A stretch of DNA of 64,000 nucleotides. It comes from Mucilaginibacter sp. JRF (GTDB lineage Bacteria > Bacteroidota > Bacteroidia > Sphingobacteriales > Sphingobacteriaceae). The DNA is taken from positions 45,796 to 109,795 of the forward strand of contig NZ_JADFBY010000012.1 of NCBI RefSeq assembly GCF_015223065.1, written 5' to 3'. This document shows positions 1 through 9,428 of this stretch, piece after piece. Position numbers and translations under genes: made by a program. Under the pieces are notes generated by a model. It worked only from the letters and a program-made list of their open reading frames with translations. It was not told the DNA's origin and searched no databases. Position 1 is the first letter of the stretch. The number at the start of each line of letters is the position of its first letter.

Positions 1-1
1 T

Positions 2-2032
2 GTGGTGCAGCACATCAATAAATCAAGCGGGTTGCAAAACAATACCGTGCTCAGCTTATACCTCGATAACGAACAGAACTTATGGGCGGGGCTTGATAAT
101 GGTATTGACCGTATCGAGATCATGTCGCCGTTGTATTTTTACTTTGATAAAAGCGGCAGGTTTGGTACGGTATATTCCAGCATCATCCACAATAATAAAA
201 TTTATTTGGGTACCAACCAGGGGCTTTATTACAGCGATTGGGTAACCAACCAGAACAGGCTTTTTCAGTCGTTTGATTTTAAGCTGATACCGGGCAGCCA
301 GGGCCAGGTTTGGGATCTGTCGTTGGTTGATGGGCAACTGCTTTGTGGGCATAACGATGGCACCTTTATAGTGAACGGCGCGCAGTTCAAGCAAATATCA
401 AAGGAGAACGGCGGTTGGATGGTGAAAAAGCTGAGCGATAACCAGCTGATACAAGGCACTTATACTGGCTTGGCTGTTTACAAAAAACTACCCGATGGCG
501 AATGGGCCTTTGATTATAAGATAGGCAACTTTGTGGTACCATCGCGCTATGTGGAGCCCGATGGTAAGGGACAAATATGGGTGAGCCACGCCTACAAAGG
601 CATATACAAGGTAAAACTGAGCGCCGATGGGCGCAGGGCTGCCTCTATAAAATACTACGACGAAAAGAATGGCCTGCCCGGTAGCTACAACATCGGCGTG
701 TTTAATTTGGACGACCGGGTTGTGTTTTCGAGTAATAACGGCTTTTATGTATATGATGATATCAGCGATCATTTTTACAAGTACGATCAGCTGAATAAAA
801 AGCTGGGTTCGTTTGCGTCATCAAATAAGGTGATACCGGCAAGCGGCAGCAAGTATTGGTTTATTGATCGGGGCAGGGCAGCCCTTGGTGATCTTTCAGT
901 AACCGGTAACCTCAACCTTGATTCGGCGCGCTTCAGTATTTTGAATGGCCGCATGGTAAAGTATTACGAGAGCATCAGCCGTATCAATAGTAACTTATAC
1001 CTTTTTAGTATTGATGATGGCTTTGCCATATTTAATGATCAGGCAGGTAATGTAGCCAATAACGCATCGTTGCCAACAGTGCTCATCAGGCGGGTAGAGA
1101 ACTTTACCGATAAAGCCCGCGCTATTAATAAATGGGATGATATCAGGATAGCTTATCGCCGTAATAACATCCGCATACGTTATGTGCTGCCGGTGTATCA
1201 TCAGGCTAAAATTGAATATCAGTATAATTTAAAGGGATATTCGAGCAATTGGTCGGAGTGGGGGCCGCAAACCCAGCGTGAATTTACCGGCCTTGCGCAA
1301 GGCAATTATGAGTTTGAGGTACGGGCACGGGTAAATGGCCGTGTAACGGGCATCAGCACCTTAAAATTTACCGTGCAGCCACCATGGTACTTAACCAAGA
1401 TAGCCTGGTTGGGCTATGTGCTTTTAATTGTAGCCGCATATTACGGGGTGAGGTATTACTACCGCTTTAAATTGCAAAAGCATAACAGGCATTTACAGCA
1501 AAAATTACAGCGCGAAAAAGAGGAATTTTTAAAGCGTGAAGCCGAAGCCAATGAGCAGCGCTTATTTAAACTGAAGAACGAACAATTACAGGCCGATCTT
1601 GACCGTAAAGGGCGTGAGCTCACCAACTCGGCAATGAACATTGTTTATAAGAACGAGCTGCTGCAACGCATACACGACGAGATAGCCGACCTTAAGGATG
1701 CCAACGGCAAGCACCTGCCACCCGAACAATTGCGCAAAATACAAAAGGTGGTTGACGAGGGTAAAAGCGACGAGCGCGACTGGGTATTGTTTGAGAACAG
1801 CTTTAACGAAACGCACGAGAATTTCTTTAAAAAACTAAAGGCCCAGCACCCCGATTTGGTGCCTAATGACCTTAAATTATGCGCCTACCTGCGCATGAAT
1901 ATGAACAGTAAAGAAATGGCATCATTGTTGAACATATCATTACGTGGGATCGAGATAAGGCGCTACCGTTTGCGCAAAAAGCTCGGTTTAGACCATGATA
2001 AGAACCTCGTGGAGTTTCTGATGGAGCTTTAA
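2..2032 (+). CDS. Y_Y_Y-domain membrane regulator with LuxR-type HTH (5' partial)
   Basis: This is the 3' part of a larger sensor-regulator gene; its start lies before the window. The visible 676 residues hold beta-propeller repeats of the two-component regulator type (for example LDNEQNLWAGLDNGI near residue 22), a Y_Y_Y domain at about 384-462, one membrane segment at about 469-487, a charged coiled coil at about 490-560, and a LuxR/GerE-like helix-turn-helix at about 613-676 (KEMASLLNISLRGIEIRRYR). No histidine kinase or receiver domain is seen, so it is not a standard hybrid two-component system. The propeller and Y_Y_Y part should sit in the periplasm and the HTH in the cytoplasm. It directly precedes the susC/susD locus on the same strand, so it probably controls that locus in response to a glycan; this is inferred from position. 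Confidence 0.85.
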   Translation: MVQHINKSSGLQNNTVLSLYLDNEQNLWAGLDNGIDRIEIMSPLYFYFDKSGRFGTVYSSIIHNNKIYLGTNQGLYYSDWVTNQNRLFQSFDFKLIPGSQGQVWDLSLVDGQLLCGHNDGTFIVNGAQFKQISKENGGWMVKKLSDNQLIQGTYTGLAVYKKLPDGEWAFDYKIGNFVVPSRYVEPDGKGQIWVSHAYKGIYKVKLSADGRRAASIKYYDEKNGLPGSYNIGVFNLDDRVVFSSNNGFYVYDDISDHFYKYDQLNKKLGSFASSNKVIPASGSKYWFIDRGRAALGDLSVTGNLNLDSARFSILNGRMVKYYESISRINSNLYLFSIDDGFAIFNDQAGNVANNASLPTVLIRRVENFTDKARAINKWDDIRIAYRRNNIRIRYVLPVYHQAKIEYQYNLKGYSSNWSEWGPQTQREFTGLAQGNYEFEVRARVNGRVTGISTLKFTVQPPWYLTKIAWLGYVLLIVAAYYGVRYYYRFKLQKHNRHLQQKLQREKEEFLKREAEANEQRLFKLKNEQLQADLDRKGRELTNSAMNIVYKNELLQRIHDEIADLKDANGKHLPPEQLRKIQKVVDEGKSDERDWVLFENSFNETHENFFKKLKAQHPDLVPNDLKLCAYLRMNMNSKEMASLLNISLRGIEIRRYRLRKKLGLDHDKNLVEFLMEL

Positions 2033-2175
2033 GCCACTACATCATCACCTCTCATAAACCGATTAAGCTAATATTTGTACGATTGACATTCCCAATGTAA
2101 GTGAGTAGGTGTTGAATTTTTATAAATATTTGTATAACAGATATTTAAATAAAATTTAAAACTTGTTTGAGAAAG

Positions 2176-2183
2176 TATTTTTG
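2176..2183 (+). promoter_or_regulatory. Candidate -7 element of the susC operon
   Basis: TATTTTTG fits the Bacteroidota -7 consensus TAnnTTTG and lies 111 nt before the susC start, within a 262-bp AT-rich intergenic stretch. No good TTTG at -33 is visible, so the operon may need an activator. The implied 5' leader is about 105 nt. Confidence 0.35.
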
Positions 2184-2294
2184 CCTTGATGTAGTAATGT
2201 AGAGTGCAAAAAATTGAAACAATCTACTTCTCTTCACAGTTTTGCAGGGTATAACACACAATTATTTATACCTAAAAACTAATTAACCAATTTT

Positions 2295-5200
2295 ATGAAG
2301 AGAATAATTACTATCTCATTGTATGGGGTACTATGTCTGCTTTTCATTGATCGGGCATTTGCGCAGAATATTACCGTAAAAGGTACTGTGAAAGATGCAA
2401 CGACCGGTGAAACCTTAATAGGCGTAAGCGTAGCAGTACAAGGCACCCAAACCGGTACCCAAACCGGCCCCGACGGCAGCTACACATTATCAGCTCCGGG
2501 CAATGGTAACCTAACAGTAAGCTACATTGGCTATGCTACTCAAACAGTACCTGTTAACGGGCAAGCAACAGTAAACATCAGCCTTAAAGCACAATCAAAC
2601 GAATTACAGCAGGTTGTGGTAGTAGGTTACGGTACGCAACGTAAACTTGATGTTACCGGCGCTGTATCGCAGGTAAAGGGCGAAGAAATATCAAAACAGG
2701 CCTCAACCAACGCGGTAAGCTCATTACAAGGTAAAGTTGCCGGTGTGCAGATTACTAACAACGGTTCGCCGGGTGCTTCGCCGCAAATACGTGTACGTGG
2801 TTTAGGTACCGTTTATGGCGATCCTAATCCACTATATGTGGTTGACGGTGTATGGTTCAGCGATATCAGCTTCCTGAATCCTAATGATATTGAAAGCATG
2901 AGTATCCTGAAGGATGCATCGAGCGAGGCTATTTACGGTGTTCGCGCGGCTAACGGTGTTGTGTTGGTAACTACCAAAAAAGGTAAAGGTGCCCCAACCA
3001 TTAACTACAGCACTTACGCGGGTTGGCAAAAAGTAACCAACCAACCGGCTTTGGCCAATGGTACCGAATACGCTACGCTGATCAACGAGATGAACCAGAT
3101 CAACTCGCCTGAAGATCCGTTAACGTTTGCCAATCCATCAAGCTTTGGTACAGGTACCCGTTGGATGGACGTGGTTTTGCGTAACGCCTTCACCATGAAA
3201 CATGACCTTACCGTTAGCGGTGGTACTGATAAATCAACCTATAATTTTTCGGTTGGTTACTTGAAACAACAAGGTGTAGTAACCGGTAATGATTATGATC
3301 GTGTTACCGCTCACTTACAACAGGATGTACAGGCAACCAAGTTTTTAAAACTGGGTTACACTGCCGTATTGCAAGGCAGTAAATCGCGCGATATTCCGGG
3401 CGACCCTATTTACAAGGCCTTTACAGCCGCGCCAATTGTACCGGTTTATTATGCCGATGGTACTTATGGCGATCCTAACGATTTCCCTATCGGTTCATCA
3501 ACCAATAACGTAAAGGCTCAGTTGGATTACTTTAACCAACGCTCAAAAAATTACCGTGCTACAGGTAACGTATTCGCCGAAATAAAACCAACTGATTTCC
3601 TGACCTTCCGTACCAGCTTTGGTGGCGAGTTTGGCCAGGGTGAGGTTTTAGGTTATAACCCTGTTTACCGCGCAACTGCTACTCAATTCAACGAGATAAG
3701 TGATTTGAGCATAGCACGCGCCGAAACCCGTAACTGGATATGGGAGAATACATTGACCTTCGAGAAAACCTTTGGCGATCATCGCTTAACGGTGTTAGCC
3801 GGTCAATCATCTCAACGTTATAAATCATACAACATAACCGGTACCGCGCAAGGCGTGCCTTACACCAGCGATGGCGACTTGTACCTGCAATTAGGCCCGG
3901 CTACAATTAATGATCAGCCTGCAAAAACCGTTATCGACGGTGGTTCGCTGGCTACATACGAGTCATACTTCGGTCGTGTGAACTACGCGTTCAAGGATAA
4001 ATACCTGTTCAACGCTTCATTACGCCGTGATGGTTCATCAAAATTCATTGGGTCTGACAGGTGGGGCTGGTTTCCGTCATTAGGTGCAGGTTGGGTGATC
4101 AGTAATGAGGAATTCATGAAAGATCAAACCATCTTTAATAACTTGAAAGTTCGTGGTAGCTGGGGTCAGATAGGTAATGCGTCAGTACCGGCTAACCTGG
4201 CAACACAGGTAATTAATAACCAGGCAGCATTCACTGCAATATATAATGGTGTACCTGCAACAGGTGCCAACCTCACGCAAATTGTGCCGCCAATTATTTA
4301 CTGGGAAAAAAGTGTTGGTACTGATATTGGTTTAGAAATGGCTTTCCTGAAAAGTAAGCTGACTTTTGAGGCCGATTACTACGTTAAAGAAACCAAGGAT
4401 GCCATTTTCGCTATTCCTATCTTAGGTTCAATTGGTACTGATAATGCACAAATTATAGGTAACCAGGCAAGTTTCCAAAACCGTGGTTTTGAGTTCTCGG
4501 CCGGTTGGAGAGATAACCCAAGCAAAGATTTTTCTTACTCTATCAATGGTAACTTCAGCATCAACACCAATAAGGTGTTGAGCACAGTAACCGGTGCAAA
4601 CCCAATTTACGCGGGTGGCGCGGCCGCTACAGGTGGCCAGTTAAGCACCCGTACCGTATTAGGCCAGCCAATTGGTCAGTTTTTTGGCTACGTGGTTGAT
4701 GGCATATTCCAAAATCAGGCGGAGATCGATGCCTCGGCCCAGCCAACCGCTAAACCCGGCGACTTTAAATATGTCGATTTTAACAATGATGGCAAGATCG
4801 ACCCTAAGGATGACCGCCGTGTGTTAGGTAACCCTAACCCTAAATACCTGTTCGGCTTAAATACATCATTCACTTACAAGGCGTTTGATCTGGCTGTTGA
4901 TATTCAGGGTGTAACCGGTGTTGATGTTTACAACGCGGTTAAAGGTCTGCGCTTTGGTGCCGAAAACTTTACCAAAGACTTTTTTGATAACCGCTGGCAT
5001 GGCGAGGGTACGTCAAACACTTACCCTTCAGCAGCTATAGGCGGTGGTATCAACTACTATCCAAACTCATTTTTTGTTGAGAATGGCAGTTATATACGCC
5101 TGCGTAACGTGCAGTTAGGTTATACATTACCGGCTGCTTTAACCTCAAAACTATTTGTAAAGAGGGTAAGGGTTTATGCCAATGCGCAAAACGCGGTTAA

Positions 5201-5321
5201 CCTGTTTGGTTATAAAGGCTTTAACCCCGAAGTGGGCGGCACGCCAACCAATGCCGGTATTGATAATGGTGTTTATCCATTATACGCTACTTACAACTTT
5301 GGTTTAAATGTTTCATTCTAA
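2295..5321 (+). CDS. SusC/RagA-family TonB-linked outer membrane transporter
   Basis: Outer-membrane TonB-dependent channel that imports oligosaccharides together with the SusD lipoprotein encoded 21 bp downstream. At 1008 residues it has the usual length. In order it shows a signal peptide (1-23, ending FAQ), a carboxypeptidase regulatory-like beta domain (about 25-110), a plug domain beginning near 117 (VVVVGYGTQ and the LQGKVAGVQI and RVRGLGTV motifs), and a 22-strand barrel ending in phenylalanine, as expected for BamA-dependent insertion. The context of two GH144-like enzymes and a GH3 suggests that the cargo is beta-1,2-glucan oligosaccharides; that is inference. Expression is probably governed by the upstream Y_Y_Y/LuxR-type regulator. 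Confidence 0.97.
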   Translation: MKRIITISLYGVLCLLFIDRAFAQNITVKGTVKDATTGETLIGVSVAVQGTQTGTQTGPDGSYTLSAPGNGNLTVSYIGYATQTVPVNGQATVNISLKAQSNELQQVVVVGYGTQRKLDVTGAVSQVKGEEISKQASTNAVSSLQGKVAGVQITNNGSPGASPQIRVRGLGTVYGDPNPLYVVDGVWFSDISFLNPNDIESMSILKDASSEAIYGVRAANGVVLVTTKKGKGAPTINYSTYAGWQKVTNQPALANGTEYATLINEMNQINSPEDPLTFANPSSFGTGTRWMDVVLRNAFTMKHDLTVSGGTDKSTYNFSVGYLKQQGVVTGNDYDRVTAHLQQDVQATKFLKLGYTAVLQGSKSRDIPGDPIYKAFTAAPIVPVYYADGTYGDPNDFPIGSSTNNVKAQLDYFNQRSKNYRATGNVFAEIKPTDFLTFRTSFGGEFGQGEVLGYNPVYRATATQFNEISDLSIARAETRNWIWENTLTFEKTFGDHRLTVLAGQSSQRYKSYNITGTAQGVPYTSDGDLYLQLGPATINDQPAKTVIDGGSLATYESYFGRVNYAFKDKYLFNASLRRDGSSKFIGSDRWGWFPSLGAGWVISNEEFMKDQTIFNNLKVRGSWGQIGNASVPANLATQVINNQAAFTAIYNGVPATGANLTQIVPPIIYWEKSVGTDIGLEMAFLKSKLTFEADYYVKETKDAIFAIPILGSIGTDNAQIIGNQASFQNRGFEFSAGWRDNPSKDFSYSINGNFSINTNKVLSTVTGANPIYAGGAAATGGQLSTRTVLGQPIGQFFGYVVDGIFQNQAEIDASAQPTAKPGDFKYVDFNNDGKIDPKDDRRVLGNPNPKYLFGLNTSFTYKAFDLAVDIQGVTGVDVYNAVKGLRFGAENFTKDFFDNRWHGEGTSNTYPSAAIGGGINYYPNSFFVENGSYIRLRNVQLGYTLPAALTSKLFVKRVRVYANAQNAVNLFGYKGFNPEVGGTPTNAGIDNGVYPLYATYNFGLNVSF

Positions 5322-5342
5322 CATCTAACAGCAGAGAAAAAA

Positions 5343-6821
5343 ATGTTTATCAACAATCAAAATATAACAAAGGCATTAAGTGTAAGTGCTTTTGCATTAC
5401 TCATGCTTACAGCATCGTGTAAAAAGGACTTTCTGGATGTGCCACCACAGGCACAGCAGCCAAGTACCGAGTTTTTTGTAACATCTGAGGATGCTACCCG
5501 CGCCGTTAACTCAATTTACGCCAACTTGCGCGAGTGGAAACAAACCGCTTTTGCGGCCATCGCGGTAGAAAGCATTGGGTCTGACGAAACTGAAAAAGGC
5601 AGTAGCGCTACCGATGCTACGTTTTTTAACGCTTATGATAACTTTACGGTAAGCTCATCTGAGGGGCAACTAAATGATTTTTGGAAAGCACAGTACCAAA
5701 GTATCAACCTGTGTAACCAGGTGCTTGATAATGTACCGAACATCGATATGGATGCTTCGCTTAAAAACCGTTACCTGGCCGAAGCTAAGTTTGTACGCGC
5801 TTACAACTACTTTAGATTGGTACGTGCCTTTGGCGATGTAGTTTTACGATTGGCCACACCAAAGGACGCTACAGAGTATAACCTGCCACGTACATCAAAA
5901 ACCGAAGTTTACGCAGCTATTGAAAAGGATTTGACCGAGGCTGCCGCGGTATTACCACAAAGCTATTCATCGGCTGATATTGGCAGGGCAACAAAAGGTG
6001 CCGCATTAGGCTTGCACGCCAAAGTGGCCTTGTATCAAAAAAAATGGGCTGATGTGCTGAACTATACTAACCAGGTAATGGGTATGGGTTACTCGCTGTT
6101 CCCAAATTTTGAGGCGCAGTTCCGTATCCCTAACGAGAATAATTCAGAGTCGGTATTTGAGATACAATGTCAAAGCTTGCCGGGCGTTTCGGGCGCATCA
6201 AACAGCCAGTACTCACAGGTGCAGGGTGTAAGGGCACAGTCAGGCGGTGGCTGGGGTTTTAACGTACCTACCCAGGCATTGGTGAATGCTTTTGAGGATG
6301 GCGATCCGCGTATGGATGCTACCATTATTTTCCGTGGCGAAACCACTCCGCAAGGTGACGCGGTTGCCGCTACAGGTGATAACCCGCGCTACAACCAAAA
6401 ATCGTACGTGCCATTTACCAGGCCGTTTGTGCAAAACGAGGGAGAGGATCAAAACGTGCGTGTTATGCGTTATGCCGAGGTATTGCTGATGAATGCCGAA
6501 GCCGCTAACGAATTAGGTAATTCATCACAAGCTTTATCATCGCTTGAGTTGGTACGTGCCAGGGCACGTGGCAGCAACAGCAGCATTCTGCCCGAGGTTA
6601 CCACTACCGACCAAAACGCGCTGCGTTTGGCTATATGGCACGAGCGCCAGGTGGAGTTAGCAATGGAGTTTGACCGTTATTTCGACGTGATCCGCCAGGG
6701 TCGTGGTGCCGAGATATTTGGCCCTAAAGGCTGGCAGGCTAACAAGAACGAGATATGGCCAATACCTCAAAACGAAATTGACCTGAGTACAGGTGTGTTA
6801 ACCCAAAATCCAGGCTATTAA
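5343..6821 (+). CDS. SusD/RagB-family glycan-binding lipoprotein
   Basis: Surface lipoprotein that acts as the lid of the SusC channel and captures the glycan. The signal peptide ends in a lipobox (LTASC, Cys26). The 492-residue body has the helical TPR-like SusD fold, seen in the FLDVPP start after the lipobox, the YNYFRLVRAFGDV segment, and the C-terminal ELAMEFDRYFDVIRQGR segment typical of RagB/SusD proteins. It starts 21 bp after susC and is followed 13 bp later by the LamG lipoprotein gene, so the three are surely co-transcribed. The ligand cannot be read from the sequence. Confidence 0.96.
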   Translation: MFINNQNITKALSVSAFALLMLTASCKKDFLDVPPQAQQPSTEFFVTSEDATRAVNSIYANLREWKQTAFAAIAVESIGSDETEKGSSATDATFFNAYDNFTVSSSEGQLNDFWKAQYQSINLCNQVLDNVPNIDMDASLKNRYLAEAKFVRAYNYFRLVRAFGDVVLRLATPKDATEYNLPRTSKTEVYAAIEKDLTEAAAVLPQSYSSADIGRATKGAALGLHAKVALYQKKWADVLNYTNQVMGMGYSLFPNFEAQFRIPNENNSESVFEIQCQSLPGVSGASNSQYSQVQGVRAQSGGGWGFNVPTQALVNAFEDGDPRMDATIIFRGETTPQGDAVAATGDNPRYNQKSYVPFTRPFVQNEGEDQNVRVMRYAEVLLMNAEAANELGNSSQALSSLELVRARARGSNSSILPEVTTTDQNALRLAIWHERQVELAMEFDRYFDVIRQGRGAEIFGPKGWQANKNEIWPIPQNEIDLSTGVLTQNPGY

Positions 6822-6834
6822 ACCTTATTGTATC

Positions 6835-7662
6835 ATGAAAAATCTTAACAAATTTATAATAGCGGCATCAGTGGTAGCAGGCCTATCATCATGCCAAAAA
6901 AGCTTTGATGCTTCAACGTACGCCCCTCCGCTAAATATTGGTGGTTACACAAGCGCCAGCCAGATAGCGCCGGATAATTTGATAGCCCACTGGGCATTTG
7001 ATGAAAGCCTGATCGATAGCATATCAAACACTGAAGGTACGGCTACAGGTACCAGCTTTGCAACCGGTCGTAAAAACGCGGGTTTGCAAGGCGCAGCAAA
7101 CGCTTATGTGGTGAGCAACACACCCGAAGCCGTACAAAACATGACCAGCTTTACGGTTACCGCCTGGGTTAACAGCCCTCAAAATACCGATGGTATTGTG
7201 GGAATACTTGATATTGCCAACAGCAAGGAGTTTTGGGGAAACCTAACTATGTTCTTCGAGAACGGAGCAACGGCTGATAAAGGTGTTTTAAAAGTACACG
7301 TACGCAGCGGTGCTAAAGAGGCCTGGCTGGGTAACTATGATGTACAAAATGCCTGGGGCCGTTGGATAAACGTGGGGGTTACCTATAACGAGGCTACATC
7401 AAAATTTGTGGTGTATGTAAACGGCTCAAAACTGGCCGAAAGTACACAGGCTGATTTTGGTCCGGTAGCGTTTAAGGATGCTGAAAAGATGGTGTTTGGT
7501 ACAGTGCAGTTTCAAACTACGCCAAGCCTAACCAGCAGTACCAGCAAACAGGACTGGGCCAGCTACCTGAAAGGCCGTGTTGACGAAGTGCGTATATACA
7601 ACAAGGCATTAAATGCCGAGGAAATAGGTTCGCTGGTTAAACTTGAAGGCCGGGGCAAATAA
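6835..7662 (+). CDS. LamG-like (concanavalin fold) surface lipoprotein
   Basis: 275-residue lipoprotein (lipobox LSSC, Cys20) with one LamG/concanavalin A-like jelly-roll domain at about 50-270, seen in the HWAFDESLIDS start, FTVTAWVNSP, VYVNGSKLAES and the closing GRVDEVRIYNKALNAEEI motif. It sits in the third position after susC-susD, where Bacteroidota loci often encode a surface glycan-binding protein, so it probably helps hold polysaccharide at the cell surface. No catalytic residues are evident. A perfect 12-bp hairpin follows the stop codon and separates it from the enzyme genes, which could lower their expression relative to the transport genes. Confidence 0.85.
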   Translation: MKNLNKFIIAASVVAGLSSCQKSFDASTYAPPLNIGGYTSASQIAPDNLIAHWAFDESLIDSISNTEGTATGTSFATGRKNAGLQGAANAYVVSNTPEAVQNMTSFTVTAWVNSPQNTDGIVGILDIANSKEFWGNLTMFFENGATADKGVLKVHVRSGAKEAWLGNYDVQNAWGRWINVGVTYNEATSKFVVYVNGSKLAESTQADFGPVAFKDAEKMVFGTVQFQTTPSLTSSTSKQDWASYLKGRVDEVRIYNKALNAEEIGSLVKLEGRGK

Positions 7663-7685
7663 TATATATAGTGTTTACAATTGGA

Positions 7686-7716
7686 AAGTTACCCACCTCA
7701 AAAGGGTGGGTAACTT
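7686..7716 (+). terminator. Intra-operon hairpin, terminator or attenuator
   Basis: A perfect 12-bp inverted repeat (AAGTTACCCACC at 7686-7697, GGTGGGTAACTT at 7705-7716) with a 7-nt loop, followed by GTTTAAAAAAA. The downstream run is mainly A rather than T, so it is not a textbook rho-independent terminator; it may be a partial terminator or an mRNA-stabilising 3' end. It also argues that the next gene starts at the ATG at 7731 and not at the GTG at 7671. Confidence 0.6.
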
Positions 7717-7730
7717 GTTTAAAAAAAGCT

Positions 7731-9407
7731 ATGACGGTTAAAAGGATATTATTTTATATAGGTTTAGTATTGGTAACGGCATCATGCAGTAAAAGCGGCA
7801 GCGATACGGTTGACCCTGTTACTCCGCCAAACCAGCCAGGCTCATTCAGCTTTGATGCGTTGCGGGTTAATGGGGTATCGTCGGGCTTTAATTACCGTAA
7901 CCTGAATATCTCGCCGGTTATAAAAATTTCCTTTTCGGCAGCGTTGGATAAAAGCACGGTTAAAAACAGTGTAACATTCAAAACCGCCGCGGGCACTGCC
8001 GTAAATTACGATGCCACTTACGAGAATGATGATAAAACCATCGTAATAAAACCATCGTCGGCATTACAAAACATTACCAAATACAGTGTTGATGTTACCA
8101 CGGCATTAAAAGCCTCAAACAAGGGTAGCCTGCAATCGGCTATATCGGTACAGTTATTAACCGCTATTGATTCTGCTGATAAGTTTCCGCGGATATCTGA
8201 CGATGCCTTGCTCGACCTGGTACAGCGTCAAACCTTTAAATACTTTTGGGATTTTGGCCATCCAACAAGCGGCATGGCACGCGAGCGCAATTCATCGGGC
8301 GATGTGGTTACAACCGGTGGTTCTGGTTTCGGTGTGATGGCTTTGGTGGCGGCAGTTAACCGCAACTTTATTACCCGTGCCGATGGTTTGGCGCGTATGC
8401 AAAAGATAGTTGGCTTTTTAAAAACCGCCGATAAATTTCACGGTGCTTTTCCGCATTGGCTAAATGGCGCTACTGGTAAGGTACAGCCCTTTAGCGAAAA
8501 GGATAACGGTGCCGATCTGGTTGAAACATCATTTTTGATGGAGGGGCTGATCACCGCGCGTCAATATTTTAGTGGCGCAGGCACTGCCGAAACTGCTTTG
8601 CGTAACGACATTAACGAGTTATGGAACGGTGTGGAATGGGATTGGTTCCGTCGCGGCGATCAAAATACCCTTTACTGGCACTGGAGCCCTAACTACAATT
8701 GGGACATGAACATGCAGGTAAGCGGCTGGAACGAGGCCTTGTCGGTATATGTATTAGCAGCATCATCAACCACCCATTCGGTGCCAAAAGCTGTGTACGA
8801 TAATGGCTGGGCTGCCAATGGTGCTATGCGCAATGGCAATACCTACTTTGGTGTGCAGTTGCCATTAGGGCCAACACAGGGCGGGCCAATGTTTTTTGAG
8901 CATTACTCGTTCATGGCCATCAACCCAACAGGTTTAACAGATGCCTATGCCGATTATGATAAGCAAACCAAGGCGCATACCATGGTTAACCATAGCTACT
9001 GTGTAAGCAACCCCAAACAATATAACGGCTACAGTGCCGATTGCTGGGGACTTACCGCCAGCGATATTAAGGGCGGCTATACAGCCAGCTCGCCAACTAA
9101 TGATGTGGGTGTGATAGCGCCAACGGCAGCCATAGCATCAATGCCTTATGCGCCCGAGGAGAGCATGAAAGCGCTGAAATTCTATTACTATAAACTGGGC
9201 GATAAGCTTTGGGGCGATTACGGTTTTTATGATGCCTTTAACCTCACCGATCCATGGTTTGCTGATTCGTACCTGGCCATTGATCAGGGGCCTATTGTTA
9301 CCATGATCGAGAACCATCGCAGCGGCCTGTTATGGAACCTGTTTATGAGCGCGCCCGAAGTAAAAAATGGAATGAAAAATCTGGGCTTCTCGGGGCCGAA
9401 CCTATAA
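7731..9407 (+). CDS. GH144-like endo-beta-1,2-glucanase lipoprotein with N-terminal Ig-like domain
   Basis: 558-residue lipoprotein (VTASC, Cys19). Residues about 40-140 form a bacterial Ig-like (Big_5 type) domain; about 155-555 is the putative glucoamylase domain (PF10091) now classed as GH144. Shared landmarks with the next gene include LVQRQTFKYFWDF, HGAFPHWLNG, LVETSFLMEGL, EWDWF, LYWHWSPN, DQGPIV.MIENHRSGLLWNLFMSAPE. The founding GH144 enzyme, from Chitinophaga pinensis, is an endo-beta-1,2-glucanase, so cleavage of beta-1,2-glucan at the surface is the best prediction. A GTG at 7671 would give a longer protein but runs through the hairpin at 7686-7716 and spoils the signal peptide, so the ATG at 7731 is chosen. 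The older name glucoamylase is likely wrong. Confidence 0.85.
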   Translation: MTVKRILFYIGLVLVTASCSKSGSDTVDPVTPPNQPGSFSFDALRVNGVSSGFNYRNLNISPVIKISFSAALDKSTVKNSVTFKTAAGTAVNYDATYENDDKTIVIKPSSALQNITKYSVDVTTALKASNKGSLQSAISVQLLTAIDSADKFPRISDDALLDLVQRQTFKYFWDFGHPTSGMARERNSSGDVVTTGGSGFGVMALVAAVNRNFITRADGLARMQKIVGFLKTADKFHGAFPHWLNGATGKVQPFSEKDNGADLVETSFLMEGLITARQYFSGAGTAETALRNDINELWNGVEWDWFRRGDQNTLYWHWSPNYNWDMNMQVSGWNEALSVYVLAASSTTHSVPKAVYDNGWAANGAMRNGNTYFGVQLPLGPTQGGPMFFEHYSFMAINPTGLTDAYADYDKQTKAHTMVNHSYCVSNPKQYNGYSADCWGLTASDIKGGYTASSPTNDVGVIAPTAAIASMPYAPEESMKALKFYYYKLGDKLWGDYGFYDAFNLTDPWFADSYLAIDQGPIVTMIENHRSGLLWNLFMSAPEVKNGMKNLGFSGPNL

Positions 9408-9428
9408 CGTTTTTATCTGTAAATAAAA

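Noticed and set aside
7671..7730. GTG start for the first GH144 gene
   Set aside because: It would translate through a perfect hairpin and spoil the lipoprotein signal; the ATG at 7731 fits.
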